In this document: one piece after another, positions 13,121 to 23,405 of the stretch
Layout: the number at the start of each line of letters is the position of its first letter
Numbering within the stretch: position 1 is the first letter of the stretch
Origin: Trochalopteron elliotii
Taxonomy: Eukaryota > Chordata > Aves > Passeriformes > Leiothrichidae
Reading direction: 5' to 3'
Length of the DNA stretch: 64,000 bases
Assembly (NCBI GenBank): GCA_024734555.1
Contig: JANPWX010000054.1
Coordinates: 7,521,133-7,585,132 of the forward strand
Notes under the pieces: model-generated
Databases searched by the model: none
What the model saw: the letters and a program-made list of their open reading frames with translations, nothing else
What the model was told of the DNA's origin: nothing
Translations under genes and position numbers: made by a program

Positions 13121-14154
13121 AGCCAGTACAGAAATCAGTATGAATGTAGACTCCTTAACTTTCTCCATCTTCCTGCTGAACACTTCAGGAAGAAAAGCTG
13201 AAGTGAACTTTGTGCTGCTTGTAAATAATGCAATAGTTAAATAAGGGTTTTAAGCAGTAGTCATTATGACCATGAAGTGTAGAAATTCCAAGATTACCTG
13301 TTAGGTTTTTAGATCTACCTTTTGGTACAATTAGTTGCACAGTTAGTTTTGTGCTATGTCATGAAAAGCATACCATAGGATGGATAGAGGCTCTATACAG
13401 TGAGTGTGTGGTGATGGAAGATTGGCATTATTATAATGTTTGCTTTGCAGTTATCTTGGGTGTACTCCCCTACTTTTTTGTTACTGTAAAAGTTCCCTTT
13501 TTTATCCTTCTATATGCTGTTTTTTAGCAGATTGTATTTTAATACTGAATTAAATACAGTGGAAGTGTAAATAGCTGTCACCTTCTATATTGTATATAGA
13601 ATATAGGGTCTGGAGACTGTGGTCTTGACTCTACACTTGCCTAGAATTCCAGAACACAGAAGTTCAGTTTCTGGACTGGATACTGAAATCTAGTTTTAAT
13701 ATAAAAGGAATGTTCTTTAGCAGTGTTTTCATCACCTGCAAAATGTTTTACTCAACTACAATGCCTCTCTACTAGAAAGGTTTACTGCAAGGTATTTTGA
13801 AGGTGATTGGAAACAATGTCATTTGACTTCTGCTGACTGCCTAAAAGGAAAACTAAATCAAGCCTCATGTGGGGATGGTTCTTCTCCCGACCTGGTAAAG
13901 AAAAAAAGAGACTTTGTGACTTAATGCCTGCTGTTTCTGTCATTGTTTAGCTGACATACTAGATAATGACAGAAATATTATTGGTCTTGTCCACCTGTTG
14001 AATCACGTACCAACTTCAGTCAGAACTTGTAAATGTTTTCTGAAAAGAAGTTTTAACTGTGTATGAACTCTACATCTGAACTGAGTTAGTAAGTAGCTTC
14101 TTATATTTTTCAATTTATAAAGTTGCATGTGTATTTGTTTAGTCATCTGTAAGT
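13121..14154. other. Unique non-coding DNA
   Basis: No exon, RNA gene or repeat was recognised before the CR1 copy that begins near 14155. Confidence 0.55.
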
Positions 14155-14350
14155 AAGGGTAATGGTGAAGCACTGGAACAGGTTCCTCAGAAAAGCTGTG
14201 ATATCCCATCCCTGGAGATGTTCGTGGCCAGGCTGGATGGGGCTCTGAGCAGCCTGGTCTAGTGAAACATGTCCCTGCCTATGGCAGGGAAACTAGAACT
14301 TGATGATCTTTAAGGATGCTTCCACCCCAAGTCATTCCATAGAATATTTA
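14155..14350 (+). mobile_element. CR1 LINE 3' fragment
   Basis: The segment follows the CR1 3' region: gaagcactggaacaggttcc, cccatccctggagatgttcg, ggccaggctggatggggctc, agcagcctggtctagtg, then a degenerate acttgatgatctttaagg and a terminal cattccatagaat. The order and spacing are those of CR1 sense strand. The copy is 5'-truncated with no intact reverse-transcriptase frame. A minus-strand open frame across its left edge (14003-14209) is an accident. Confidence 0.92.
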
Positions 14351-16679
14351 TTGCAACAACACGTAATACCTGAAAGCTGCAGCTATAATATAATCATTCT
14401 CTTGGAAGAAATTCTTGCCTTCTTGGAAGAAGTTTTATGATAATTAAATTTCTTCGAACAATTTCTTATTTCTACAGAACAAGTCTTTTTACTGATATCA
14501 TCATTAAACAAAGCTATCTAGTTCTGCAGTCTAATGGTTAGGATTGCAGCAGAACTCTCGTATTCAGATGTTTAATTCTTCATTTGTCCCTTGACAAGGT
14601 TTTGTCCACATTCATGTTTCCAATTTGCTGGCATTTATTACAAGAAAATTGTGTGAGGTTTTTTGCCTTCAAAGGTAAAGATTTAAGATGAAGAACTGCT
14701 AAGTGATGGTTTTCATCATAAAAAGACATTGTAATATCTCTCTTACTTTTGACACCCTGTGTTCAGGTGGTACACCAGATTAAATATCAATATTGGACTT
14801 ATTTGAAATAGTACCGCATGTAAAACAACACAAAAACCAATTTTCACAAAGCAGAGATTGATTAGGCCACTTAATTCACTCATTTGCCTCTTTGGCTTAG
14901 ACATATGGATAGTGATAATAGCATCACTGTGCTGTCATACCTGCCTGTATGCTCTAGACTGTTTAGACACTGGCTTATCTAGTGCAGTTCAAGTCACCCA
15001 GATGATCAAAAATCTTCACATCTTTAGGGATATAATTCTGTAATTTAATAGCTTGCAGCATAGTCTGTAATCCTCAGACTGTGAATGTTATCTGCTGGCT
15101 AAAGAATTTATATATTGCCTATACCTTGTTGCTAAGCAGATTCAGGGGTTTTACATCTTTTTATCTTTACATTTCTTCTGTCATGTTTAATATTGACATT
15201 GTGATTACATCACAAACGGCATATGTGCAAAAATGTCCTAAAAGTCTTGAAGTTTTTGCAACTTTTTGAAATGTAGATCACTTTCAATTTGTTCAAACTG
15301 TCAGCATAACCAGATTTTAAAGGGAGTTTTTCTATGGAGAGCTTCTGTGGTGTTCATTACCCAACTTTAAAGTTTTAATAACAGATGAAGCATGAATGCA
15401 GTCTTTAGAATGGTTTTCATTATGTAATCTTTATGCAGCACACTGTCTATCTCCTGAACTCAGAGACAATTTGGAAAAGATAATGTGTGATTTTTAATCA
15501 AGTGGAAAATTTTAATGCATAAGTGCAAAAGAAAAGTTAAGGATGCTAAAGCAATAATGGAATAGTAAATTTATGGAGCATCAGATTTATGTATTTTGTT
15601 TCAGTTTTTACCATGCTTAACGCTGAACTATTGTTCAACAGTAGTTCTGTTCTCATTCTGTGTGGCAGGATGATAATTTGAGCATTTGCAGAAATCTGTG
15701 ACAGGACAAGTAAAAGGAATTTAAAAACCCAGAACTTGGCAACTTGTCAGTTTTTCAGCAGCCTACTAAAATCTCTAAAGAATATCCCAGGTGCTTAGTC
15801 TGAAACATTTTGCAAGGAGAGACCAGGACAAGGAGATTTTTCAATTTCCATGGGTAAAAATTGCAATGAAATATATTTCAAACTTATCCTTTACTTGCAA
15901 ATACTAAATGCCTTTAATAACAAGGAATTGAATTTGAAAGAATAAATTTTAGCTATATAATTTGGATTCCAGTAAAGTAATTAAGTAATTTTAGCAATAC
16001 ACTTTGTACAGTGCATAATTAGAAAACCCGTCTGCCTACACTAAGGTTTATTTTTTTTGTATTCTGTTGTTTTCAATTGTACAGAATTAATTTTGATTGG
16101 CAAAGCGTGGAAATTTTAAAATTATTTTTCTAACAGAGCTTAGATGGTGCAAAACTTCCTTAGATCTCTTCCTCAACATTTAATTTGGTGGTCAGTCTGT
16201 TCACCTGACCAAAAGTGGAAGAATCCTTTTTTATAAATTCTATACTTTAAGCAAATTAATGCTTGCACCTGGTACTATGGCAGTATTATTTGCTTATTTA
16301 ACCACATATTCAATTACTTCATTGGGTGCAGAAAGTTACATTAGAATCTCTAAAAGCAAAATGATCTGAAATTCCAGCATTCCATTCCTTTGCTTGTATT
16401 GATTCATTATGGTTTTTTTGGGTTTTTTTTATACTCTCATGTCAGTCCCCATCCTCTTCTATCTTTTTGGTCTTTAAGCTGCATTATACAATTTTGATAC
16501 TGTTTCTCTTTTGTTCTGTATCTCTATTAAAAAACCCAAAACCCCCCAACACTTTACCTTTTTTACTTGCATATAGAAGCCCCTGGAATGAAATGCCCTA
16601 AAAATGGCTAAGTGTGAAGCTGGATAACTTTTCCAGGCTGAAAAGGAAATTTGAACACCTTTAGATGTTTGAAATATTG
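14351..16679. other. Unique AT-rich non-coding DNA
   Basis: No exon or mobile element was recognised. A small local duplication of a cttggaagaa-type unit occurs at about 14400-14430. Short open frames at 14858-15269 show no domain or splice context. Confidence 0.55.
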
Positions 16680-17120
16680 TTCAAATGTTTGTTCTTTGTT
16701 TCCCGTAGATATGGACATGGGGAGGATGTAATGAGCAAAAGTCATTGTTTGAACTTGATAGAGTGGCAACATTTGATGGCTTAGTAAAGACTAATAAGTC
16801 ATGGTTATGGGAGGAAAGTCTAAGTTTATTTCTCTGGGCTTGTTCATGTGCCCGTTCATTGTGCTCTTTTGACAGATCACTGAGCCCCATTGAGCCTGAG
16901 ATATTGGCAAGACTCATGGCATTGCACAAGAAAATTTGTGATATTTGGCCCCATTTGCTTTTTGATCCAGTCACCTTCTTGGGTAAAGGAAAAGGGGAAT
17001 GGTCCTTCCAACTGAAAAGAGTCTATTAAAAACTGCAAATGTAATCTCTTTCCTAATTCCATGGTGATTTTCCTGGACTGAATGCAGGTGATACTGCAAG
17101 CATGTAAAACTCTCATGTAT
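16680..17120. other. Unexplained, less AT-rich block with long open frames on both strands
   Basis: Within roughly 440 bp there are a 94-codon frame on the plus strand (16745-17029) and two overlapping frames on the minus strand (97 codons at 16681-16974 and 79 codons at 16877-17116). The block is visibly less AT-rich than its surroundings. On the plus strand an acceptor-like ctcttttgacag near 16876 and a donor-like ggtaaagg near 16981 enclose an open segment containing SPIEPEILARLMALHKKI. I cannot assign the block to a protein family or transposon. It may be an old transposon, a lineage-specific exon or a chance low-stop region. No flanking duplication was found. Confidence 0.3.
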
Positions 17121-18326
17121 TTCTTCCTGCTTGAACTAATTTATAGAATCCTGTGCAATTTCTCGAGTATGCTGCTTTATATCCTTTCCAGTCTGATTTC
17201 ACATCTTCAGTGAAACTCTTTAAATATTACAGCTTATTGATTTTCCAGTTTGCAAACAGCTTGAGCATCATATTGGTTCCAGTTCCTATATTCCACCTTT
17301 TTCTAGCTTGTAAAATGAGTAAATATTATCAGCCTGTTTACTGGCATTCTTAATATTAGAGGAGGAAGGCAGAATTAGAAGTAAGCCTGTATAAAGATTT
17401 TTTTTAAATTAAAAGCTTATACTGTCACATTGTGTTTTCAATCCCTGATCAGCATTAAAATTTTATTATGTTTCTGAGTTGGTAGAGTGTGTTCCCATTA
17501 TGCTGAGTTCATCTGGGTCTTGCTGTTTGCTGTGATGAAACTGAATCGAGCTCAATTATTTTGATTTTTCAAGCTGAGGTAATTGTTTTAAGGGGCAAGT
17601 GCAAGTAATAGGTACTGTAATGTGTGTGCATATGTACCTTTTTTTATAGATAAACATCTTAGAAGGATATCTGTATGTATATATTGCAAATATAAAGAAT
17701 ATATATGTGGGTTAAGGCTGCATACTGAGATTAACTGCCATTGATGTGCTGTACAACATCAAATACTGATCTTGCTTGTCCTCAGTTTTTCGTTGGTAAG
17801 TGGAATTTATGGCTGATATCCATGGCATTAGGCAGAAGTTGATATTTCATCATAGTCCCTTCATTGGCTGGCAGAACATTCTTGGATAGGAATAAAAACT
17901 ATCTCCCATGTGGAAGAAGGTATTTAATGGCTGAAAATCTCTTACTTCAAAAGTCATTGTTGCCTTGTTTGCACTAGGGAACCAGACATTTTCCCACTCC
18001 TTCTTAAATAAGTTAAAGTGAGAAGAATTTATTCTTGTCATCGTAAACTTAAAAATGTCTAAAAACTCTGAAGATATTGTCCCCTGAAGTACAGACTCGT
18101 GTCAAAACCCATTTGCACCTTACTTTGTAGTCGTGTCTGAACATATAGAAATATTCAGAAAAATCTTAAATTGTCTAAATTATGAATTATTTTAGTTATT
18201 TTTCCTGTAAATCAGAAGGAACGTTGCCTAATTTCACTCCAGGCAAAATGTGAGTTGCAGTGATACTAAGAGGATAGACTTTAATGTTATGTGTGTGCCA
18301 ATACCCCTCATCTTCAGTCTTCAATA
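17121..18326. other. Unique AT-rich non-coding DNA
   Basis: No exon or repeat was recognised in this stretch, which ends at the target-site duplication of the LTR. A short open frame at 17850-18041 (minus) is taken as chance. Confidence 0.55.
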
Positions 18327-18331
18327 CATTA
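18327..18331. repeat. Left target-site duplication (CATTA)
   Basis: CATTA directly precedes the TG terminus of the LTR and is repeated exactly after its CA terminus at 18970-18974. A 5-bp duplication is the size known for ERVL (class III) integrations, whereas 4 bp and 6 bp are typical of the ERV1 and ERVK groups. Confidence 0.85.
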
Positions 18332-18376
18332 TGTTATAAATGATCAACCAGCCAATTGGACAGAAAAATAATAAGT

Positions 18377-18382
18377 TTTATT
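18377..18382 (-). promoter_or_regulatory. LTR polyadenylation signal AATAAA
   Basis: The minus strand reads AATAAA here, about 45 bp inside the low-coordinate terminus of the LTR. That is where the R/U5 boundary of a retroviral LTR would be expected. Confidence 0.65.
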
Positions 18383-18509
18383 TTTCCATTTTAAATCTAT
18401 CTGGGACAGCCACAGGGAACAACATTCGAATGTTGGGTGAAACAGCCGACTGACAGCAGGGTTGCTATCTCGCACTGTTCCACGATTTGCTGGGGTTTGA
18501 GTCTGAGTT

Positions 18510-18515
18510 CTTATA
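18510..18515 (-). promoter_or_regulatory. Possible LTR TATA box
   Basis: The minus strand reads TATAAG about 130 bp upstream of the AATAAA signal, a spacing that would allow a short R region. A second candidate (TATAAAAA, complement of 18871-18878) lies much closer to the U3 end. Which one was used cannot be decided from sequence. Confidence 0.4.
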
Positions 18516-18969
18516 CTGTATTTTGTGCCTCCCGGCAGCAGAGGTATTTTGTTTTTCAAATTCAAACCCAGTCTTTTCACTTGATGATGAACCCTGAACA
18601 GATTTCCCGGTGCTGGGCCGAGTCTGAAAGGACCTTCCAGGAATCCTCCTTTGGGATGATGATGTCGTCAAATGCAGGGTCCACCCTCGGAATGGGTGTC
18701 GATGTGTTGATGGTGGGTTGATGGTCCGGGTGCCCAAGATCTGATTAGCTCAAGGAGCTACATCCTGGCAAGCCACCCTCCTTTCTGGTGTAAATTGAGA
18801 TGTTAGTTTGTATACAAAGCATGTCCTGGTATTTGGTGAACGCCCATCCCAGTCCGGGAATCAAGGTTACTTTTTATACTCACAGGGTTATAGAAAATAT
18901 ACATTCTATCATCTGCTATAACTTCCTTCTATGTTTTAATTGCACGAATTTATAATCACATCTATTACA

Positions 18970-18974
18970 CATTA
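18970..18974. repeat. Right target-site duplication (CATTA)
   Basis: This is an exact copy of the CATTA at 18327-18331, directly after the CA terminus of the LTR. The pair confirms the element boundaries and that integration was by retroviral integrase. Confidence 0.85.
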
Positions 18975-21900
18975 TGTTCATATTAAGCATCTTTTACCAA
19001 GTTGAAGTGACTCCAACTAAGCTTTAGTTTAGTTCAATTAAGCTATTTCAGAGGTGGTTGGCAAATGAAAAACCCCAAGAAGTTTTCCTGTGCAATAAAA
19101 ATCCTATTTTTATCCAGTACTTTTGAAAAAAAGTGCTATAAGGAAACCACTATCCTTGGACACCTTTGTGAGGCAAAACAAAGATGCATGGAAAAGTATA
19201 ACCAGCTATACAATTTGTATTGGATTTATACAAGAGTCCTACTAAATGCAGTTTGACTGTAGTCTGGTTAGCCTTGTTTATATCTCTAATGCTCACATCC
19301 AGTCCTTTCCACAGAACGTTATGAATTATAATAAATAGAAATAAATCTTAATTGGGTATATCCCTGAATCCAAGGAATTGATGTTGATTTAACTTACTTG
19401 ACATTTAGTTTAATTTAATTATGGGAAGTCTCTGTTGGTAACTAGCAGAGGGTGTACATGGTTGCCTCATTATCTTGCTGTGATAGTGTGTAGCTGTTGT
19501 GTTTGCTCATTGTCATGATTCTTGTTTACTCAGGGCCCTCAGGAAAAACCACATTAAATAAATCTGCAATCATTTTTCCAGAAACAGCAAAAATATCCTA
19601 GTGTTTTCCTGTTTTCAAAACTGACAAAAGGCAGTGAAATTGAGCTACTTTATAGCATGGCTTCAACACAAGTGGAATATATTGGTTTGGATTGGGAAAC
19701 TCCACCATAAGTTCTTATGAAACAAGGATTTCTAGAAATAACATCCAGCTGAAAGTTGATATTTTCATATAATATCTAAACCAGCATTAGAACTTTTTTT
19801 GGCAGTCACTGAATCACAGTGCTTTAGTGTTCCATGGGGAAGCTGCAGCAGTGTGCAGCAGCCACATGTGGGTGGCATGATGTGGGAGCAGAAAGCAGTA
19901 GCTAATGAAAAAGTTAATGCTACATTAGTTCCTCCATGAGAAATCTGTGCCAGTGTACCTGGCTAAGATGCTGTTAGCCCACTGTAACCACTGTCAGTCT
20001 TGTAATTTCTGTTAGGTTTCACACAAGACAGAAACTTACAACAATTGCCATGTGGTTACCTGGTATTCCAGGGTGACTCACGAACTGATTAAAAAGAGAC
20101 ATGGAGGGGGCTGTTCTACTGATAGAATACTTTGTGTTCCCAGTTATTGCAGTTAAAATTCATATCAGTCTATCGTGAAGTGAATGACATAAATTACTGA
20201 AGAATCTTCTGGTTTTTCAGCAAGTAGTATGACATGATTCTAGAACAATTAGAGGAACACAAACATCAGCATTTGCTACGCACACATCTGTAACACATGG
20301 GGTATGTTCACTTAATTAAGATGGATTTTTTAATTTCAAGAGCCATAAAGGGCCATATATATATATAGCAAAGCTCAGTCTTTGCAACATACCTGAACAA
20401 TAAGCTTGTGGCGTGAACTTGGTTATGAAATTTAGAAAGCCAAGCATGTTTAACAATTTGCTTTTGAGGAACTAAAACTTCTTACTGTCGTGACCAGAAT
20501 GTCACGTGGCTCATTTGCTTTTAGCCCTTTCTTGAATACATTCAAGTAGTCTTGATCTACAGCAGATACCTCGTATTAGAATGGGATTTAGAGGCAGACC
20601 AAGAAATTTCTATTAGCAATTGATGTTTTAGCTCTAAGATATGTAACCCTGGTTGCAGTTGCTCACTAAAGGAGGGAATAGGTAGCAGAAGATGAAACAA
20701 ACAAAAAATTAGGAACATTGCAAATTAGTGCAAGAGGTGAGACCAGCCTTTCAAGCAAATCAGTGATTGTGGACTGTAGCACCAAATTAGTATTGCTGCC
20801 AGAGATTTTTTTTCTGTGGTTTATGGCGATTTGTTTGGTTTTTGTTTTTGAGCTATAAAAGTATTTTTTAAATAAAAGTATGCATTTTTCCTGCTATGGT
20901 TTACTGTGATCTATCTAAGGAAACAGGGCAGATTTTTTATGTACATTCCCTGAGCATGAATTTCCATTTAGTATGGCACTGTTCCGCGCAACCTCCAAAA
21001 AAATGCCCCCAAACCCACACCCAAACTTCACATCCAAACAAGTTCTCACTTTACATTAGTGTTGGACATTAAAGTTTGAAGTGACAGGAAATCCTAGTTC
21101 TTGCCTGGTTTCCTTCATGATGGCCTAAAATATACACATGCAGTCCATTCTGGATGAATACAGGTGAGCATGATTGTCACAGGATGTCGCTTTGTGGATT
21201 TTTGTGGTCATTTAAGGCAACATATCCTGTCTGTCTCTGACAGTTGTGAGGTCAGAAAAAGAGTTTCATAGTTCTTTTGCTTTCAGCACCCTTGAATGAT
21301 GTTTTCTCACACTTCACTGTACTATCACTTCCTATGGCAGGCTGCAAAAACGGGTTTTGATAAGCACTTTTCCTGTTTTTTTTCAAATTAAACTTTATCA
21401 CTGGCATAATGCATCATCTCAGTAAATGCTGTTTATTCTTAGACTGAGGACTCATTGGACCCACCCTTGGCAACCCCTTAAAGGACAATAAAGTAAAGTT
21501 CAGGACAAGTAGTGCTCTGTTTCACTTGGGCATGGTTTTTGTAGATCTTTCTCCTCATTGTATAACTTTTGTCTTGACATGCCCAAGACCAGAATAACAA
21601 GAAAGAGCCTCCAACTGAAAGGGGTATTTTGATAGATGTCTTATCAAAAATGGTGTTTTTTAAAAACAGTGTTAGCTTTTCTGTTAGTGTGAAAAATAAA
21701 GATACTGTTAGGCTAAGAGGGAATTAATCCCATATTGTTTAAACTATGCCAACCTAACTAGATTTCATGAGGTGTCTCTTTCAGTAACTATAAAAAAAAG
21801 AAAGCCCACCAATTAAACTTTTCAAGTAACTGAAACCAGCAATTAGCACTGTAAATCTCAACTGTTGTAGTGCCTCATGTTTTTGTTGGAGAAAGATTAA

Positions 21901-23198
21901 GTCTGTGTAAAACCTGTTTAGAGTGAGATAAAGCAGGAATAAAAGGGCACATGAAAGAAATCAGTGAAAAAACATAGGCTAGGAGGACTAATCTAGATTA
22001 CTTCTTGCCTACAAACTATCTGAATAATAGCTATGATAATTTCTTTACCGTTTCTTACAGGGGTGATTTTGTGATTGGTTGGCAGCTGAAATTACTGCTG
22101 AAAATAAGGATCTCCAAGGAAGGGAGGGTTTAAAGAGACCTTATCCTTTTCAAAACTAGTAGAAAACCTTTTTTGGGAACTGGCCAACAGTGTTTCCAAC
22201 TCTGTATTTTACTATGTTTTGTAGTTTTGTATTGTAAACCAGGAAGTGTTTTGCCTTAGTAGTTGAGAGTATCTAAATCCTTGGGCTCAGTTTTAGGAGT
22301 TGGTTTGCAACTAGTGCAAGTGTTCCTAACAGCACAAAAACCATTCTGTTCTCACTTTCATATTGCCTACAAAAGAAACAATTCCCTATTTCTATGAGTT
22401 CAGAATTTTGTTTGGCTTATATAATGAAGGACGGTCAGCTACTCATTTTGGTTTTATGATTTAAACCACCAGCTCTTTGCAGATCACACAAAATAAATCC
22501 ATTGCTTCTTGTGATCTGGAGGAAGCAGTATTCACTATTCTAAAACAAGTTCAGTTTGGTATTGCTGTTTGTCATTGAGTGAGTGCCACAATTTGATCCC
22601 TTGGTTATTTGTCCCCTATCATTGGCACTGCTGACAATGGTTTGGCACAATGCAAAGAGGTTTATCAGAACATTGGAGCATGTGGAAGTTCAGAAAATAC
22701 AATTCTCTGAAATGTACATGCAGTCTCTCTGAAAGTTAGCCACTTGTATGTAACTCTCTAAATATTTGTCTTCTTATTGTCATGTAGAAAGTAATTTTAT
22801 TTAACCTAGCACTATGACTGTATTAGGTCTGAGGGGAGGAGTGTTCCACTCTTGATGTGGTGGTATACATGTGTAAATCATTAGATGTCAGAGTTAACTT
22901 GGTGAAGGTTTGGCAATGTTAATATTGCTGTTCTTTCTGAAGATCTCAGGAAGGGAATTTTAACTGCTGAAAAGTCTTGATAGGAGAGGATGCTTTAGGA
23001 CCATGCTGAACAGCATTGAACATACTGGTAAAACAAGATGTATCAACAAGTCCATGATAAAAAAGCAAACTTACTCAAATATTTAATCTTCCACCTTTAT
23101 TTCATTGTCTGAAGCAAGAGTGTTGTTGCTTGCAGACAGCCAGATAAGTGAAATGTCTTTGTTGAACTGCATGCTAACAAGCATCTTAATACATGGAG
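18975..23198. other. Unique AT-rich non-coding DNA
   Basis: About 4.2 kb without a recognised gene or repeat. It includes a short TA run near 20357-20367 and T-runs. The 63-codon frame at 19065-19256 has no supporting context. Confidence 0.55.
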
Positions 23199-23405
23199 CA
23201 CAGTAATCTCAGAATCACTAGCTTGGAAGAGATTGTCAAGACCATCAAGTCCAACCCAGCCCTAACACCTCAACTAAACCATGGCACTGAGTGCCACATC
23301 CAGTCTTTTTTTAATAACATCCGAGGATGGTGACTCCACCACCTCCCCAGGCAGACCATTCCAGTACTTTGTCACTCATTCAGTAATGAATTATTATCTG
23401 CCTGA
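23199..23405 (-). mobile_element. CR1 LINE 3' fragment, inverted
   Basis: The plus strand reads as antisense CR1: agaatcactagcttggaag, caagaccatcaagtccaacc, a degraded middle, then ggtgactccaccacctcccc, aggcagaccattccagtact and ttgtcactcattcagtaa. The complementary order is that of the CR1 3' region, so the 3' end lies at the low coordinate. A 67-codon open frame on the plus strand (23281-23484) is antisense to it and should not be taken as a gene. Confidence 0.92.

Larger units (their letters stand above)
18332..18969 (-). mobile_element. Solo LTR of an endogenous retrovirus, ERVL-like, minus orientation
   Basis: The element is 638 bp, begins TG and ends CA, and is flanked by a perfect 5-bp CATTA duplication. 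Its ends form an imperfect inverted repeat (TGTTATAAAT against TGTAATAGAT, 8 of 10 matching). Orientation is read from an AATAAA signal on the minus strand (complement of 18377-18382) near the low-coordinate end and TATA-like motifs upstream on the same strand (complement of 18510-18515, with another at 18871-18880). That places U3 at the high-coordinate side and U5 at the low side. Its interior (about 18410-18730) is richer in GC and CpG than the surrounding DNA. No gag, pol or env frame adjoins it, so internal sequence was probably lost by LTR-LTR recombination. Overlapping open frames at 18344-18737 are by-products. The ERVL assignment rests mainly on duplication size. Confidence 0.85.

Noticed and set aside
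18344..18737. Three overlapping open frames of 78-94 codons
   Set aside because: They lie entirely inside the solo LTR, on both strands, and reflect its GC-richer interior rather than protein genes.
18333..18892. GTTATA direct repeat (18333-18338 and 18887-18892) as the LTR's target duplication
   Set aside because: That choice does not give TG...CA ends. The CATTA pair gives TG...CA plus inverted termini and is clearly better.
22058..22110. Exon-like start after a tttcttacag acceptor
   Set aside because: No matching donor occurs where the frame remains open.
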